This document shows, piece after piece, positions 48,943-61,995 of a stretch of DNA of 64,000 bases. Below the pieces are notes generated by a model that had not been told where the DNA came from, did not search any database, and was given only the letters and a program-made list of their open reading frames with translations. The position numbers and the translations under genes were made by a program. Numbering within the stretch: the first letter of the stretch is position 1; each line of letters starts with the position of its first letter. Source of the DNA: Selaginella tamariscina (lineage: Eukaryota; Streptophyta; Lycopodiopsida; Selaginellales; Selaginellaceae); NCBI GenBank assembly GCA_003024785.1, contig PUQB01000099.1:124001-188000 (forward strand), given 5' to 3'.

Positions 48943-50858
48943 GTCATGGTAAGTGTGAAGGAAGCGTGAAACGAAGGCCGAAAGCACCATTAATTGCAAA
49001 TGATCATCAAGATCAGTCCCCACAAAATAAAGAAGGTCATCCTAAAGCGATATTGCGAATGTAAGTGTTTGAAAGGCAAGTCATTAACAAGCGATGCAGG
49101 ATTCTCAAACCCATTACAAAGCCTTCGAATCCATGGCTCAATCTTTTGAACTTCCCGAACCTCATCAAAGAAGGCAAATCTAACTCTGCACCTTGCGAAC
49201 ATTAAATGTCAAACACAAAAACTACTAATGGTACCAAATCCTTGTTCATAAAATTTATTGATGCTAGAACAATTGGCTCCTCGAGAATAAAGAAAAGAAA
49301 GAAGGTGGAAGAGGAGCTCAAGAAAGAGTGTTAGCATTAACCATGGAATTCCCTGGGTGATGAACACCTCAAAATCGTAAATCTGAAGTTTTATGGCCAT
49401 CGACCAATACAACCAATCAAGTTTTTCCACTTCAACAATGAAGTGATTGTAGTTCAATTGCCTTTTAACAACATTTGAGAACCATGCAAGCAAGCATGGA
49501 GCTTCTCAAAATCCCAAACCACTGCTAGACACTCCTCTGTTGTGAAGTAGTTCACCTTTGGATGCAAACGTACAACTAATGTATGCAATGGGATGACATT
49601 AACCAAGCACACTCGTACTCTCCTGCATTAACATGCCTTCGAAACCAATGTCAAAAGCATCCATGCGCAAGATGAAGGGACGAGTGTAATTAGGGTATGT
49701 TAAAAACTTGAGTTGTCAACAACTCTTTAAAATCTGCAAACGCATGTTTGCAATCCTTAAACCAGAAAAGAGATAATATTGATGACTTCTACAACACCCA
49801 CAATGGTGTAGTATGATCCAAAAGATGATTCACAAAATGGCCAAAATATTGTATCTTATCAAGAAAGCGTTGTACATCGTTCATACACTTCGGCGTAGGA
49901 AACTTTAGAATTACAACAAGTTTGTTAGGATTGACTTGCAAACCTTCACGAGAAATGTGATAACAAAGATAAGTGGTGTCCTTGGATCCAAACATACACT
50001 TAGACCACTTCAATTTCAAACCAATCATCGATGAAGTCGACAGTTACCTTTGACATATCACAAAGAACCTTATCCATCATACATTGAAAAGTCTTGCTTA
50101 AACCAAAAAGCATCACTAAGAACTCATACAAACCAAATGGTGTCCAAAAAGCGGTCTTAGGAATGTTCATGTCAGCCATCAGAACTTGTTAATAACTATA
50201 TGCAAAATCTAGCTTGGTGAATCAACGGCTCTACCCTATTCGATTAAAAAGATCTGCAATATGAAGAAGTGAGTAAACATTCAAAATAGTCACATCATTT
50301 AACAGGCGATAGTCAATGTAGAACAAGTGGTCCCATCTGGTTTTATTATAAGATGAAGTTCGCACTCAAGGACTTTGAGACTTCTATATACACCTTTCTC
50401 CAAAATCACCTTAATATTTACCTACAAGATGTTAAGCTCCTTTGGTGACCGATACTGAGCAGGTACTTAATTAACCTAACATCCTTAGTGGGAATAGGGT
50501 GATGTGTTGTGATCCTGACTCTAGACGACAAGTCAAAATCAAAAAAAATTAATATACTCCTTAAGTTGAGTAACAATTGTTTTGACAATTATATGAGGGA
50601 TCTAAAGAGGGAATGGAAGAACGTGAAAGAAAAATAATAAAAATAAAGGTAAAACAAAAGTGATTAAAGTAAAAGTAAAAACAAATGAACAAAGTGAAAT
50701 AGAAGTAAAAGGAACTATTTGCTCTAGCATATGGATTTTGTAGTAGACTCTTGAAAATTTCTCACTTACACTTAGATAAACTATACATTGTACTAATATA
50801 ATTATGCATGGAATTAAAATGTTTATTCTGTATTAATATATTAAACGCTAGTAGCAAT

Positions 50859-52250
50859 TTAAAAGTCTGCAGTTATATCTTTGCCAGGAGTGCACACACT
50901 TGGCAAGGCCTTCTCCAATTTGGGACCATCTTCGAACATATCCATCTTCATTTTTTCCACACACTAAAGTCTCATTAAAAGCAGTTGCAGATGCTCGAGC
51001 TGGTAAATTCAGTAGAGCTCCCGCACTTGTCTGCATTTTTTTTTAAATATAAAAAATAAATTAATAATATAAAATTAAATAAAAATCAAGTTATTAGTTT
51101 AATAATATAAACATATATCAGCTTACCAAAGTTCCTGGGTTTTGACTGTTCAAAGCTGATATATAAAATGCTTGTTTGTTGCCCACGTTAAGCTCAAAGT
51201 GTAGTAAACCACGTGGGAATACAGTCACATCTCCTGGATATAATATAGTGATGTGTGGAGTACCTGAGTACTTGCATCACTTAGTTGAACTTTCTTCCAA
51301 CACACGCACGTACGCACACAACGTTAGTGTTCTATTGTATATTACCGAAAGTGTCAACAAACCCAGCTTGAAGAGGTCCACCTTGCACAGTGTAAGGATC
51401 TCCGTGGCAACGAGGGTGTGTGTGTGGCAGATTAATGCCACATGGAACCATCTTAAACTGAACATAAGTGATGCCTTGCGACCTACATATTTGAGAAAGC
51501 TCATAAAATATACACATGTTATGTATATATATACACACACATATGTAAGAACATGTATATGCATGCTTTATGTCTTCTCTAAATAGAAAAATGTACTCTA
51601 TAGATGTACGTAACGTCTACAACGTGATGACATGTTCTCCCTACAGTTCAGGCAGATTACACATGGGTAACGTATGTACGATATACATGCACAAAGATAA
51701 TATATGTATGGTGTGTAAGTATGTGTATACTGAATATAAGATTACTGCAGTCCAGGAAAGATTCTTATGTTGAGAGCTGCGCGAGTACCACCAGGACCTA
51801 CTGAGACATCACCATTCTTAAATATGTTACGGAGAGTGAATGTAGAGAGTGGAATAGTAGTTCCATTTCCAGCACCTGCAAATTCACGAAGATCAGATAT
51901 CATGGAGAACATACGCGTGCGCGCACACACACACACACACCTGCAATTTCACGAAGATCAGATACCATGGAGAAGGCCGCATTGCGCACGCACACATACA
52001 CACAAAGTACGTGCAAATTCACGAAAACACGCAAGCGCGCGCGCACATACACACAAAGCACCTGCAACTTCACGAACGCGCACGCACACACATACACACA
52101 AAGTACGTGAAACAAGCCTGCAAATTCACGCACGCGCACGCACACACACACACAAGTACCTTGGAAATCCACCAGTGGATCTGGATCTGCACCAAATACA
52201 AGAGGTGCTAGAGAGACAAGGAAGAAGAAGAGACTCTGATAATGAATCAT
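50859..52250 (-). CDS. Germin-like protein, array copy C, frame broken
   Basis: Same five-exon layout; start ATG at 52250 (MIHYQSLFFFLVSLAPLVFG). Exon 2 is intact. In exon 3 one added base and one lost base turn the residues after HTHPR into CHGDPYTV, removing the conserved glutamate metal ligand, and then restore frame at QGGPLQAGFVDTFG. Exon 4 is open. The last exon loses one A (about 50950) and one T (about 50966), scrambling DVWKKLKMDMFEYG. Given the loss of a ligand, this copy would be the least likely to bind metal if the indels are real. Confidence 0.75.
51882..52158 (-). repeat. Repeated splice-acceptor cassettes in germin C intron 1
   Basis: About five acceptor-like words (TGAA(A/G)TTGCAGGTG and variants) occur, separated by TG and TGCGCG runs. 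This is the longest version of the three copies. Confidence 0.8.
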
Positions 52251-54136
52251 AGAGATTGCTTTAGAAGAATATGTCAATGACAAAGGTGTCAGTTAGATGT
52301 AGGTATTTATAGTAAGAGGTTGCTTGCAAGGAAAATTTCCTCTAGCCTGTTTTTAAATTTCCGTGCCTACGTGTTGTTTATTAAATAATTCTTAAGACTT
52401 TCCTGGTATGAATTCTCGACATATACTGTGCTGTGCTATGCTTAAAATGCGATGTTTATAAGTCAAACCCTAAATTTTAATACATATACATACCTAAAAG
52501 TATTAAAAACCTACTAAATTCTATTCTATATAGCCTAGTCGTTTCATTTGGTCCACGTTATTTGACAAGATTTTTTGATTTGCTTACACATAACAAATAT
52601 TAGATAATGCTAAATTAGAATTAGTCTATATAAGATTATTACGGATTGATGTGCCCATTAACGTTCATATAACACCTAAAAATATATATTTCGATTTTAT
52701 AGCGATTTTTACTTTGGATCATTTAAAAATAAATAATATTAATATATTAAATTCAATAACAATTTTTACACATGCAATCTCAAACTTAAAAAGCAAGTGT
52801 TTTTTTATTTTTAAACCATTTGTTACATAATTTAAATATTTATTATATATATTGCAGCTACATTATATTACTAATTTTAAAATTATATTTATAAATTAAC
52901 TGTGGAGTTTCAATATGGATATGATGACATTGGCTGGTTAAGAGGCACTGTGAGACGGTACTTGCTATACCTCTAGTTTTTGAAGAGTATATTCTTGTAT
53001 GTGGACAAGAATATAAAACGTACATACATTTATACATGTATATATACATGCATCCATTTATGCTTTATGGAGCTTGTGTGTGCGAAAGCTTACACTAACT
53101 AATGCAAATACTACATTAGCTGATTTATGTTTATCAGTTTAACAAAATCCATAATTTTTTTTATAGGAGGTTTAAACTAATTACTTAAAATTTTATCATT
53201 AAAATTTACTACTTAATTTATATTATCAAACTATAATTTAAGATTTAAATATATAAAAGTCTCCATTTTAAACATTTGAGTCTAGATTTCACATTGGAAT
53301 TTAAAAGAAATATTGTAAATAATAATGCTGAATTATGTTACATAATAAAGTATTTAACTATATATAATGCATAAATATATACCTATATGTAAATATAGAT
53401 ATATAATTGTATATTATAGGTGTTATTTAAATAGAATGTTCGTTTCTTTAAACATTTGAAGTCAAACTTAAGCTTATGGTAATTATCTTAGAACTCAATA
53501 ACATATTTAGTACGTTAGTGCAAGTTAAGCCTTTATGGATTTACAAGGACGTTGTTGTAATGTTTTTTTTTAAAATTTTAATACAATAGTCTGCATGTTC
53601 ACTTATAAATATATAATATGGTTCATAAATTAGTTTTTACAATATATTGAAACAATAATGCCTTAAAACGTATTGACAGATGATCATAATATATGATGTA
53701 AATAATTAATTTTTATACAAATGACTACGGGCATTCTCTAAGCCCCATAGTTATGTATATTTTTGGTTATATGCATTCGTTTATAAAGAGCATGTTACGT
53801 CACACCCATACTCATACACACACAGACAAAATTAAAATTAAAACTCCTAATGCTTCACACACACGCATATATAATAAGCATGCAAACTTTACAGCGTGAA
53901 CTTTATCCAGAAAATATCTAAAACAATTATATCTTCAATTAACATTATCTTTGCTAATATATATTATAGGCATACGAGTTGGTCGGGTTTCGTGGAGTTT
54001 ATATCAGGTACAGTGCTGGAACATGCATAACTCGTGGAGCAATTAGAACCATTCGCGACGGATCATACGTGTATAATACAGATGTATTTTACACATTATT
54101 AGAATTTTTATTGGGAATTACTTTGTTTATTCTACA
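52251..54136. other. Upstream flank of germin C and AT-rich spacer
   Basis: Shared with unit B apart from an internal deletion of about 450 bases near 53415. No gene. The last part before 54137 is the probable copia 5' LTR. Confidence 0.55.
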
Positions 54137-55670
54137 TGGTATAAGAGTTAAAGTTGGATTAACGGCGACTTCTCTCCCATGGTCATCACTTGGAGGTCTA
54201 AGATGGCATTGGTTTTTAGCTTGGTGGCTTTTTCTCTAATTCCACTTTATGGCTTGGCATGTAGTAGATGGAATAGAGGCCTCCTAACTGTAGGTGTTGC
54301 AGAGATTGTGCCTTGGCAGTCAAGGATTCCAAGCAATAGCATTATGGGCATATTAATGAAAAAACTATATCATAACTATATTGATGTCTCCAAATCTTAA
54401 GTAGAGAACTGGAAAGTGTTAAAGAGTGGCCTAGACAAGGAGAACATGCATCGATAGGTTCCTTGAAGGCGAACTATTCAAGCTCAAGTAGGCTCTAGGA
54501 GAGACAACCATGGAGTACATTAGTCGGGTGCGAGTTGGCATGAAGTAAGTGAGCAGCATCCAAGGCACTCAGTACTCGAGAGTGACCTCAAGGCTATCCT
54601 AGAGAAAGGCTTGCATTGAGATCTCAAAGGCGCCTTGCGCTCATGTAGTGTTGCTCGTTGTGCATTTAATTTTAATTTAATTTCTACATACCTTATCAGC
54701 ATTAACACAAGTTGCTAAGAGAAGAAGGGTGGTGAGAACAAGCACTAGAAGAACTTGTTTGGGATAGGCTCGACCCCACCACTACTAGGTACATATCTAG
54801 GTTTTGGAAAGCACAAGAGTCGTTGCAATAAGTGGGTATTATGGTTGAGAGTGCCCAAATGTGAAGAAAGTCACAATGGAGCTACGTCCTCAACCAATTA
54901 CCTCTTAATGGTAAAGGATCTTTACATGGTGCCATGACCAATCTTTAGCTCGACTCAATAGTAGGACATCATGTTACCAATCGAAGGACATGTTATTTGA
55001 CTATGCAATGCACCAAAACAAAGTCATTATCACCAATGGTGCAACATTGGCTATTCAAGTCAAGGACATATAAGGATTTAACTTCCTTAGGAGCAGTCAC
55101 TCAAGTATCTTACGTGAAGTATGTTCCAGAAGCTATGGAGACTCTCTTATCCATGGCACTTATTATGAACCAGGGCTTCAAGGTGATCTCTTTGCCATAT
55201 CACAAGAGTTTTCTATCCCATCCCAAGTACAGGAGAATTGCATATGCAACTCAAGTGAGAAATCTCTTCAGGCTTGAGTGTATTGTTCAACTTGCTATTG
55301 ACAACATGGGTGCAAAGTCATTAGTTAAGGAGAAAGTATTTACAAATAGATTAACAAGTTGATAAGGAAATGATTTCATTTGTAATTATGTTTAAAGTTG
55401 GAGAAGTGTCAATTTCATCAGGAACATGTTGAGTTTCTGGGATCATGGTATCACGCACTAGAATCAGCCCAATTCCTAGTTAGCAGTTGGTAACAACTAT
55501 ATACCATCAAGCAAAGACAATAGCAACGAATTTCAACACATGGCACATGCATTACAACCATATTAATGCACATATGTTAACGAACAAAGAGATGGTGGAT
55601 GGTATAAAAATACTTCCCTCTCAATTAGGATTTTTCTGTGACGATTTGATTACATCACAGATACAAATGT
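54137..55670 (+). mobile_element. Ty1/copia fragment, unit C
   Basis: Primer-binding site TGGTATAAGAG at 54137. The blocks are ITNGATLAIQVKDI-like (about 55030-55070), YVKYVPEAMETLLSMAL (about 55105-55160) and the GAG-pre-integrase stretch WHMHYNHINAHMLTNKEM (about 55540-55600), which is best preserved here. The minisatellite continues at 55665-55835. Confidence 0.7.
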
Positions 55671-55835
55671 GAATAAGGATCATTAAAATTAGCAAGTCTA
55701 AGATATAGATACAAATAAGGATAAGGATCACTAAAGCTAAGCCAAGTTTATAATAAAGATATGGATATGGATAAGGATTACTAAATTTAACCAAGTTCAA
55801 GATAAGGATACAGATATTGATAAGGAACTAAGTCC
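55665..55835. repeat. Minisatellite of about 50 bp, unit C
   Basis: Three copies of the same degenerate block as at 28182 and 41310, ending just before a TATAATATATAAG element. Confidence 0.7.
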
Positions 55836-56110
55836 AAATTTGACTTCCCTTATAATATATAAGAACGGATGTGATCAGGGTTAAACATTCCAATTCAATG
55901 CTAATTTAAGAACTAAGACTCTTGTCTTATTCCAACCTATGTAATCGAGCTTGTTTTTTGTCTCCTTGGCTTGGTTCTTGAAAATTTGAATCGGAATCCT
56001 TCTTCATTTTGATTCTGAGTTTTTAAGTTTCTCAACATGTTTTATTGATGCAGAACTCCTTGCACAAAAATAGTTATAACTTGAGAATCAATGGTCTGCA
56101 ACAAGATTTA

Positions 56111-57131
56111 TGTTTACTATGACTCGACCCTTTGGAGGTTAATTATTGTTACTACTGTACTATGTTGAGACTTAGATGTAGTGAGAAACAGCCCACTTAG
56201 TGCACTTAGGTGTTTAAGGGTAGTTTGGCCGGCTGTCCTAAATATTGCGAGAAACTCTAAGCGAAGGTAACACTTATTTTAAAAAACCCATCCCAAATTT
56301 TGACATCCTAGTTAGATGAGTTTGCATGTTAAATAGGGTTAGAACACCCCTAGGGTTGCCCTAACCCACGCCCTAAAATACCCACCCCTTGGGTAGGGTT
56401 TAGGGTAGGGGTTAGTGTGCAAAACTCATCTCATTAACTAAGGGGCTAGCATTTGTGCTAGCCCACTTACACATACAGGAAAAGAGGGGGTGGGGGGGCT
56501 CCATCACATAAATAAGGTAAGTATATGTAGAGAGTTCATGACTGAGTTCGTTGCTCTTTGTCGGTGCAAGCTTTAGCTTGTGTCGTTAAGGTACAATCCT
56601 TTGTTGTGCCGCCCTAACTTATATGACAAGGGTACGTCCACCTTCGGGGTTGTTTACCTTTAACGTTGATGAATCCATGCCTGGAAGCTCTTGTCAGAAT
56701 GCACGTTCCAAGAAGCAGGGGTTGAGGCTTGTCTCCAGCCTCCTCCTCCACGTCAAACTAGGTGTAGCACTCATGGCCAAGCAAGGCACATTTGTGTCCT
56801 TGTCCAACTATGGGCGTGAGATCTTGTTTGACAGGTTTACATTACCAGTTCCTGAGGGTTCACTAAGGGGTTCTAGAGTTGGCATTTAAAAGCCACGTTT
56901 ATGGCACTTGGTGCAACTCTTGAATCTAAGGGCTATAGCATGATAGCCCACATTGTGGAAAGTAGTGTCACATGGAATGTGACACTAGGCTAGACGTCAC
57001 ACGATACAACACCTGAGGCATGCCCTTCGGAGTTGTGTCATGGGTTTGTCGCCAAAGGGTTGGATACTTTAGTAAACAAGCATGCTTGTGCTCGCACTAG
57101 GTCCTAAGCATTGGGCATCTACTCAAACTTT
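56111..57131 (+). mobile_element. Truncated S-family LTR, unit C
   Basis: Same start (TGTTTACTATGACTCG) and same truncation point (CTTGGGCATCTACTCAA then the gypsy gag CCCTCCATAATC) as the copy at 28659 in unit A. It is therefore a shared ancestral event, not a second insertion. Confidence 0.78.
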
Positions 57132-60100
57132 GCCCTCCATAATCAGTTCATGTAAGATTTTCATAACGATGTTAAGAATTTCTTGCTCACTTTCGAGGAC
57201 TAAGATTCTTTGGATAAAGCTATTATTCAAGCAATTCGTTGCAACAATTGATTCTTTGTCGACGTCAAGAAAAACATTCTTAACAAGTATTTTGTACTCA
57301 ATTCTAATAGTGCAAGAGCCACCGGCCACTCTATCTTTTGATGTTAAACCAATGCAAGTGGATGTTTTTCAACCACAAGGAACATTAACACAAGCCAAGC
57401 GACCACAACGTCTTCAAGAAAATTTATGTTTATACTGTGATAAGGACGGGCCACTGAATTGTTAAATGCCCAAATCAGAATGAATTAAGCTACGGTGGTG
57501 GATGGTCCTTGGTAAGTCGGGAAAAAAGAAGGTCCAATCCAAATAGAGCATTCCAATTGGACCACTGCAAATATGTTTTAAATATCTCTTATTCGATGGC
57601 AATTCTACTTGTGATCCTGACAATGAACATAGCAAGTCCTTTCTTCATTTGATTATTATCTCAACATTTGATAGTATTCAAGTTAACATAACAACTCTAC
57701 TTGATAATGGTGCAACTAACAACTTAATTGACCACCTCTTTATCTAGCAACATCATTTAAAACTTCATTCACACTCTGATTTGATTAAGTTGATTGTTAT
57801 TGATGAAAGATTAATGATGTCTGGTGATATTATTGAAGAAATAGTGCCCCTCACAGTCACCCTCAGTAATATCTTGTGCTTAGTCTCTTTCAATATCACT
57901 TCAATTCCCGACACTGTTGTTTATTCTTGATTTTTGTCATAGTTTTTACTATGACTCGACCCTTTACTTTGGACGTTGACTGTTGTTACCTACTGTACTA
58001 TGTTGATAAGCCTAGGTGTAGAAGAAACAGGCCCGCTTAGTGCACTGGATATCTAGTGATGGTCCGACCGGGTGTCATTAGGTATTTGCAAGATACTCTG
58101 GGCGAAGCTAGCACTTTCATCTAGAAAACTCTTACCTTGGTTTTCTGTGTCTCGGTTGGGTTAATGGCTAGTTTAGTGAGTTCGGCATGTTGGATATGCT
58201 TAGAAATACCCTAGGTTTGACAGGTTAGGGTTTAGGGGTCGATGGATAACTCATCAAGTATATTTCCTCTGGGAATGAGATTTCAGTGCTACCCACTTAT
58301 GTAAACAGGAAAACAGGGGGGGGGGCCTCTGTCACATAAATAAGGTAGTATGTAGCGGGAGAGCTCCTGGGTTTATGACTGAGTTCGTTGCTCTTCTGCC
58401 GGTGCAAGCTCTAGCTTGTGTCGTTAAGGCACAACCCTCTGTTGTGCCGCCCTAACTTCCAGATGCCAGGGGTACGTCCCACCTTCGGGGTAGCCTACCC
58501 TTAACATTGGCGAATCCATGCCTGGGAGGTCTTGTCGGAATGCACGTTCCAAGAGGCAGAGGTTGAGGCTTGTCTCCAGCCTCCTCCTCCACGTCAAGCT
58601 AAGAGCAACACTCACAGCTAACCAGGGCACGTTCGTGTCTTTGTCCACTGTGGTTGTGGGTTCTTGATTGACAAGGGTTTCCTTATCGGGTCTTGAGGGA
58701 TAATTGAGGGTTCTAGAGTTGGCATTTAGGAGCCACATTTGTGGCACTTGGTGCAACTCTCGAATCTAAGGGCTATGGCATGATAGCCCACATTCGGGGA
58801 AGGCAGTGTCACATGGAGATGTGACACTGGGTTAAACGTCACACGATACAACGCCCGAGGCATGCCCTTTGGGGTTATGTCATGGGCTTGTCGCCAAGGG
58901 GTTGGATACTCTAACAAACAGGCATGCTTGTGCTTGCGCTAGGGTGCTAAGCCTTGGGCATCTACTCAAGGGAGGTTAGGTCTCATAACTAGGTGTGCTT
59001 TGGCACACTCGGCTAGGGGAGTGTTCTCCTTGGAATTCAAGGGTTGAACAACCTAAACATGTTAGCATGAGCCCTTTCGTGAGGCACTCACAAGGTCATG
59101 TGCTTTAGGGTTATCCCAAACCTAGCCTTAGGGAGTTTGCTTAGCAGAACACTCGTGTCTGCCTACGGCGCACACTTGTGTCCTCACTAAGTACTAGCCC
59201 TAGGTCTAGGGTATAACTTGGCCACTCAAACCCTTAGGGGTTAGTCGTGGTTCAGGGTACCCCTTGTTGCCTGAAGGGGTTGTACTCCCGGATAAGGGTG
59301 ATTCCTCAAGGGGTAAGTGACGATGCCTTAGCTCTGTCCAGGGGTATGTGTGGAACGCACGTCTCCTTGATGGGGTTAGGGCATGAGCCTGTCTAAGTCT
59401 TCTAGGGCAAGACCCTAAGTCAACTAGGGTTATCCCTCAGGGGTTCTGGGGGCAGACATTCTAGGGAGACTTAGGCTAAACCCTAAGTCCCTGTCCACTT
59501 GGCATTAAAATCTAACCCTAGGGGTCATTGGGGTTGTTCTAGGAAACTTAGCATTGCTCACACAGGGTGATGACGCCAAATGGCCACGTGTTGCCACGTG
59601 TTGACCTTTGGGTTAAAACTCTGACAATTTTCCTTGGTTTTAGATCCTCAATCCGCAAATTGATAGGACAACTCTTGGTGTTTTCTGTTTTGACTTCCGC
59701 TCCTTGACTATATCTTAACAACTTCGACTCTTGATAATACCTTTGCAACTCTAACTCCTGGCTGCATTTTCGACACCTCCGATTCCTAACAAGACTTTGC
59801 ATCTCCATTTTTGACTTCAACTTTAACTCTAACTCCAACTCTAATTCCGACTTTGTCTTTGCCTCCGACTCCGACCACAACTCCGGCCTAACAGTGTCTT
59901 GTGTCTTCAATGACAGCAAATTTAACTTCGACTTCGACTCCAACGACATCCCCAATCCATATCTCAACCATTTCTTTAACAAAATTTATTTGTAGCCATA
60001 TTCAATCTGACACATTTTTGCTATGATGGTGACTTTGTCTTCAATATCTACTCTTAGTTTTTTGCTATCTGCATACCACAAGTTTATGGATATCTTCAAT

Positions 60101-60170
60101 AAGGTCCAAGCCAACCCTCTTCCTGAACATTGTCCTCCATACGACTGTCCGATTAATAATATTAAAGGTA
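57132..60170 (+). mobile_element. Ty3/gypsy fragment G1, unit C, split by an S LTR
   Basis: The gag end is at 57132-57450 and protease remains at about 57690-57934. The S element occupies 57935-59626, and the gypsy sequence continues with ILDFPW-type sequence at 59632, the CT-rich spacer to about 59960 and the RT start to about 60165. Removing the insertion restores alignment with units A and B. Confidence 0.78.
57935..59626 (+). mobile_element. Solo LTR, S family, 1,692 bp, with perfect target duplication
   Basis: Starts TGTCATAGTTTTTAC and ends GTTAAAACTCTGACA, so the termini are inverted over about 15 bases with two mismatches. It is flanked by ATTTT on both sides (57930-57934 and 59627-59631). 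Unit A has the empty site CTTGATTTTCCTTGG at about 30484. TG...CA ends plus a 5-bp duplication point to an LTR retrotransposon rather than a DNA transposon. CACATAAATAAGG (about 58335) may be its TATA region. Confidence 0.88.
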
Positions 60171-61995
60171 AAACACCCCACACTTGGCATACATATTAAG
60201 TAGTGCATTTGAGATGAACATGTCTAGAGAGTGGCAACTTAGAGAGAACCCAATGAAAGTATCGGCTATTCGATAAACCTGATGGACACAAGCAAGCACA
60301 TAAAGCCTCCATGAATGTCACATTGTCTGGACATATCCCTTCTTGTAACATGCAATATGAGAGCCTTCTGGCGAAGCTAGATTCTCCACGCTTCCCAAAG
60401 GCTCCCATCATTGCATTATATGTAACAACAGTCTTGTGCAGAGCTTCCATCCATGCTTGTTCGAGTCCACCACACCTGCCATACGTGCTAACCAGTGCGT
60501 TTACTGCAATCAAATCTCTTTTGTAGCTAGCCTTTACAATGAAAGAATGGATTCTCATTCCATCCCCGAGCTCTTCGCATGCACTAAGCATGCTAATCAT
60601 TGTTACCTTGTTCAGTTTAATGCCTTCAGATGCATCCTACAAAAGATATTAAATGCCTCACAAACATTACTGCAAGCAACACATGCCGAGATTACTGCAC
60701 TCCACAAGACCATGGGAATCTCTCAAAAATCTGGACCACTCTCGAGAAATTCCCACATGCTCACTAGAGAGCTCTGAACGAAAACTCTCTGTCGTATCCG
60801 TCTTTCCCTGACGTTCATGTGAACAAGCTTACCAAATCTTACATCCTCGGACGGTCCGAGAATGGTCACAAAGTTGGGCCAGTACCCGGACTGCAGCATC
60901 CTCACATATAGCTCCAGTACATGTAGTTCATACCTGTTCTCCAAGACGCTCCCATTAGAGAGTTCCACGCGACTTCACACACGATCTTCATTCCTTGGAA
61001 TGTTGAGTAAGCATTTGTCGTGCTTTGGCATCTGCCGTACATGGTGATGATGCAGTTGGCAACCACGTTGTCGGACTCCCAAGGGACATACACTTGGACA
61101 TACGCAGTGGTAACCACGTTGCCGGACTCCCAGGGGATGTTCCTACCATGTTTTAGATAGTCCGTGTTGGTGCACGCCTAGAAGACAGTGACAAGTGCCA
61201 CTCGATTGGGTTGTACGCCTTGGAGTTGCATTCTCCAAAAGAGATAGAGAGCCGTGTTGATATGCCTAGTTCGGGCATATGCAGCTGTTAAACAGGAAAA
61301 GGCTCTCTGCCTCACCTTTTCCTATTTAACCTATTTCCTTCACACAGATAGGAAACCTTTCATACAACGGGCTACACCCTTTCCTTCCTCAACTCTCAAT
61401 ATATCTGTATATATATCAGACTTCTCCCAGTGCCACTATGACTGGTCTCCAAAGTCAAGGGCAAGAACGGATTTTGGCTATTGCCTTGTTAGATCCATTC
61501 ATTGAGAGTAGACATACACACACACAAGATTCTCTAATATGCACCTTTCATTACTACATGAATACAAGAGACAAAGTGTAGAGAACCTCTATCTCATGCT
61601 GAATAACCTCTGGAGACCCCCTCTCCGTTGCCCTAACTTCCCTTAACTACTCTTCCTCTCGCCACGTTATCCTTTTCCTTTTCCTTACCTTTTCCTCTCG
61701 GTAAGGATTTTCCTCTTTCACAGCCTTTCCTTCCATGCTTACTACGGACCTTCCTACCCTTATTCTCTCTACAGTAGGACGTCCTATGCTCCTAATATTT
61801 TACCTTTAACAGCAGCGATCATTGAAGTGTATGTCACCAAGTTGACGCTCCTTGAAGAAGCGGATTGAAAATCTCTATAGCGTTCTCTAAACTTGTGCAT
61901 TTCATATGCATCTGAACAAGCATGTTCATAGCATGCAGTCGCTCGAGAGATTGCTATGTGAGCGTGTATGTTCTTGCTTGCCTACAGATCCACCG
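60171..61995 (-). pseudogene. PPR pseudogene C, interrupted
   Basis: Matches parent 17103-18386 and is split by the LTR at 61286-61811. Recognisable blocks: NALVSTYGRCGGLEQA, YNAMMGAFGKRGESSFARRL and SEDVRFGKLVHMNVRE (about 60830). At some sites it preserves a frame that the parent has lost (for example AAACATGG at about 61146). It shares the 50-base internal duplication (about 61070-61130) and the G2 junction at 61995 with pseudogene A. Confidence 0.85.
61286..61811. mobile_element. Solo LTR of a second family, 526 bp, in PPR pseudogene C
   Basis: Starts TGTTAAACAGG and ends CCTTTAACA (TGTTAAA/TTTAACA inverted ends). A perfect 5-bp duplication GCAGC flanks it (61281-61285 and 61812-61816). 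Pseudogene A (about 32100) and the parent gene (about 18190) have the uninterrupted ATATGCAGCGATCAT. The body is CT-rich on + and has no coding capacity. Only one copy was seen in the window. Confidence 0.88.

Larger units (their letters stand above)
45071..50725 (-). mobile_element. Ty3/gypsy fragment G2, unit B, with two nested LTRs
   Basis: Minus-strand gypsy. It has an LTR-like end (45071-45225), a purine tract (AGAGAAGGG on the minus strand at about 45225-45240), integrase C-terminal region, integrase core with FELVAFDLMGPFSQSTAGN (about 46080), RNase H (about 49400-49720), and RT with KWSKCMFGSKDTTYLCY (about 49950). It is interrupted by S-family LTRs at 46216-47900 and 48004-48942. The right end, with gag and LTR, is missing; sequence passes directly into germin C downstream DNA. 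Confidence 0.75.

Noticed and set aside
58424..58756. 110-residue open frame inside the S element
   Set aside because: It shows no retroelement domain, and equivalent frames in the other S copies are broken.
57935..59626. S element as a DNA transposon, because of its inverted termini
   Set aside because: The termini are TG...CA and the duplications are 5 bp, which fits LTR elements; no transposase sequence was seen.
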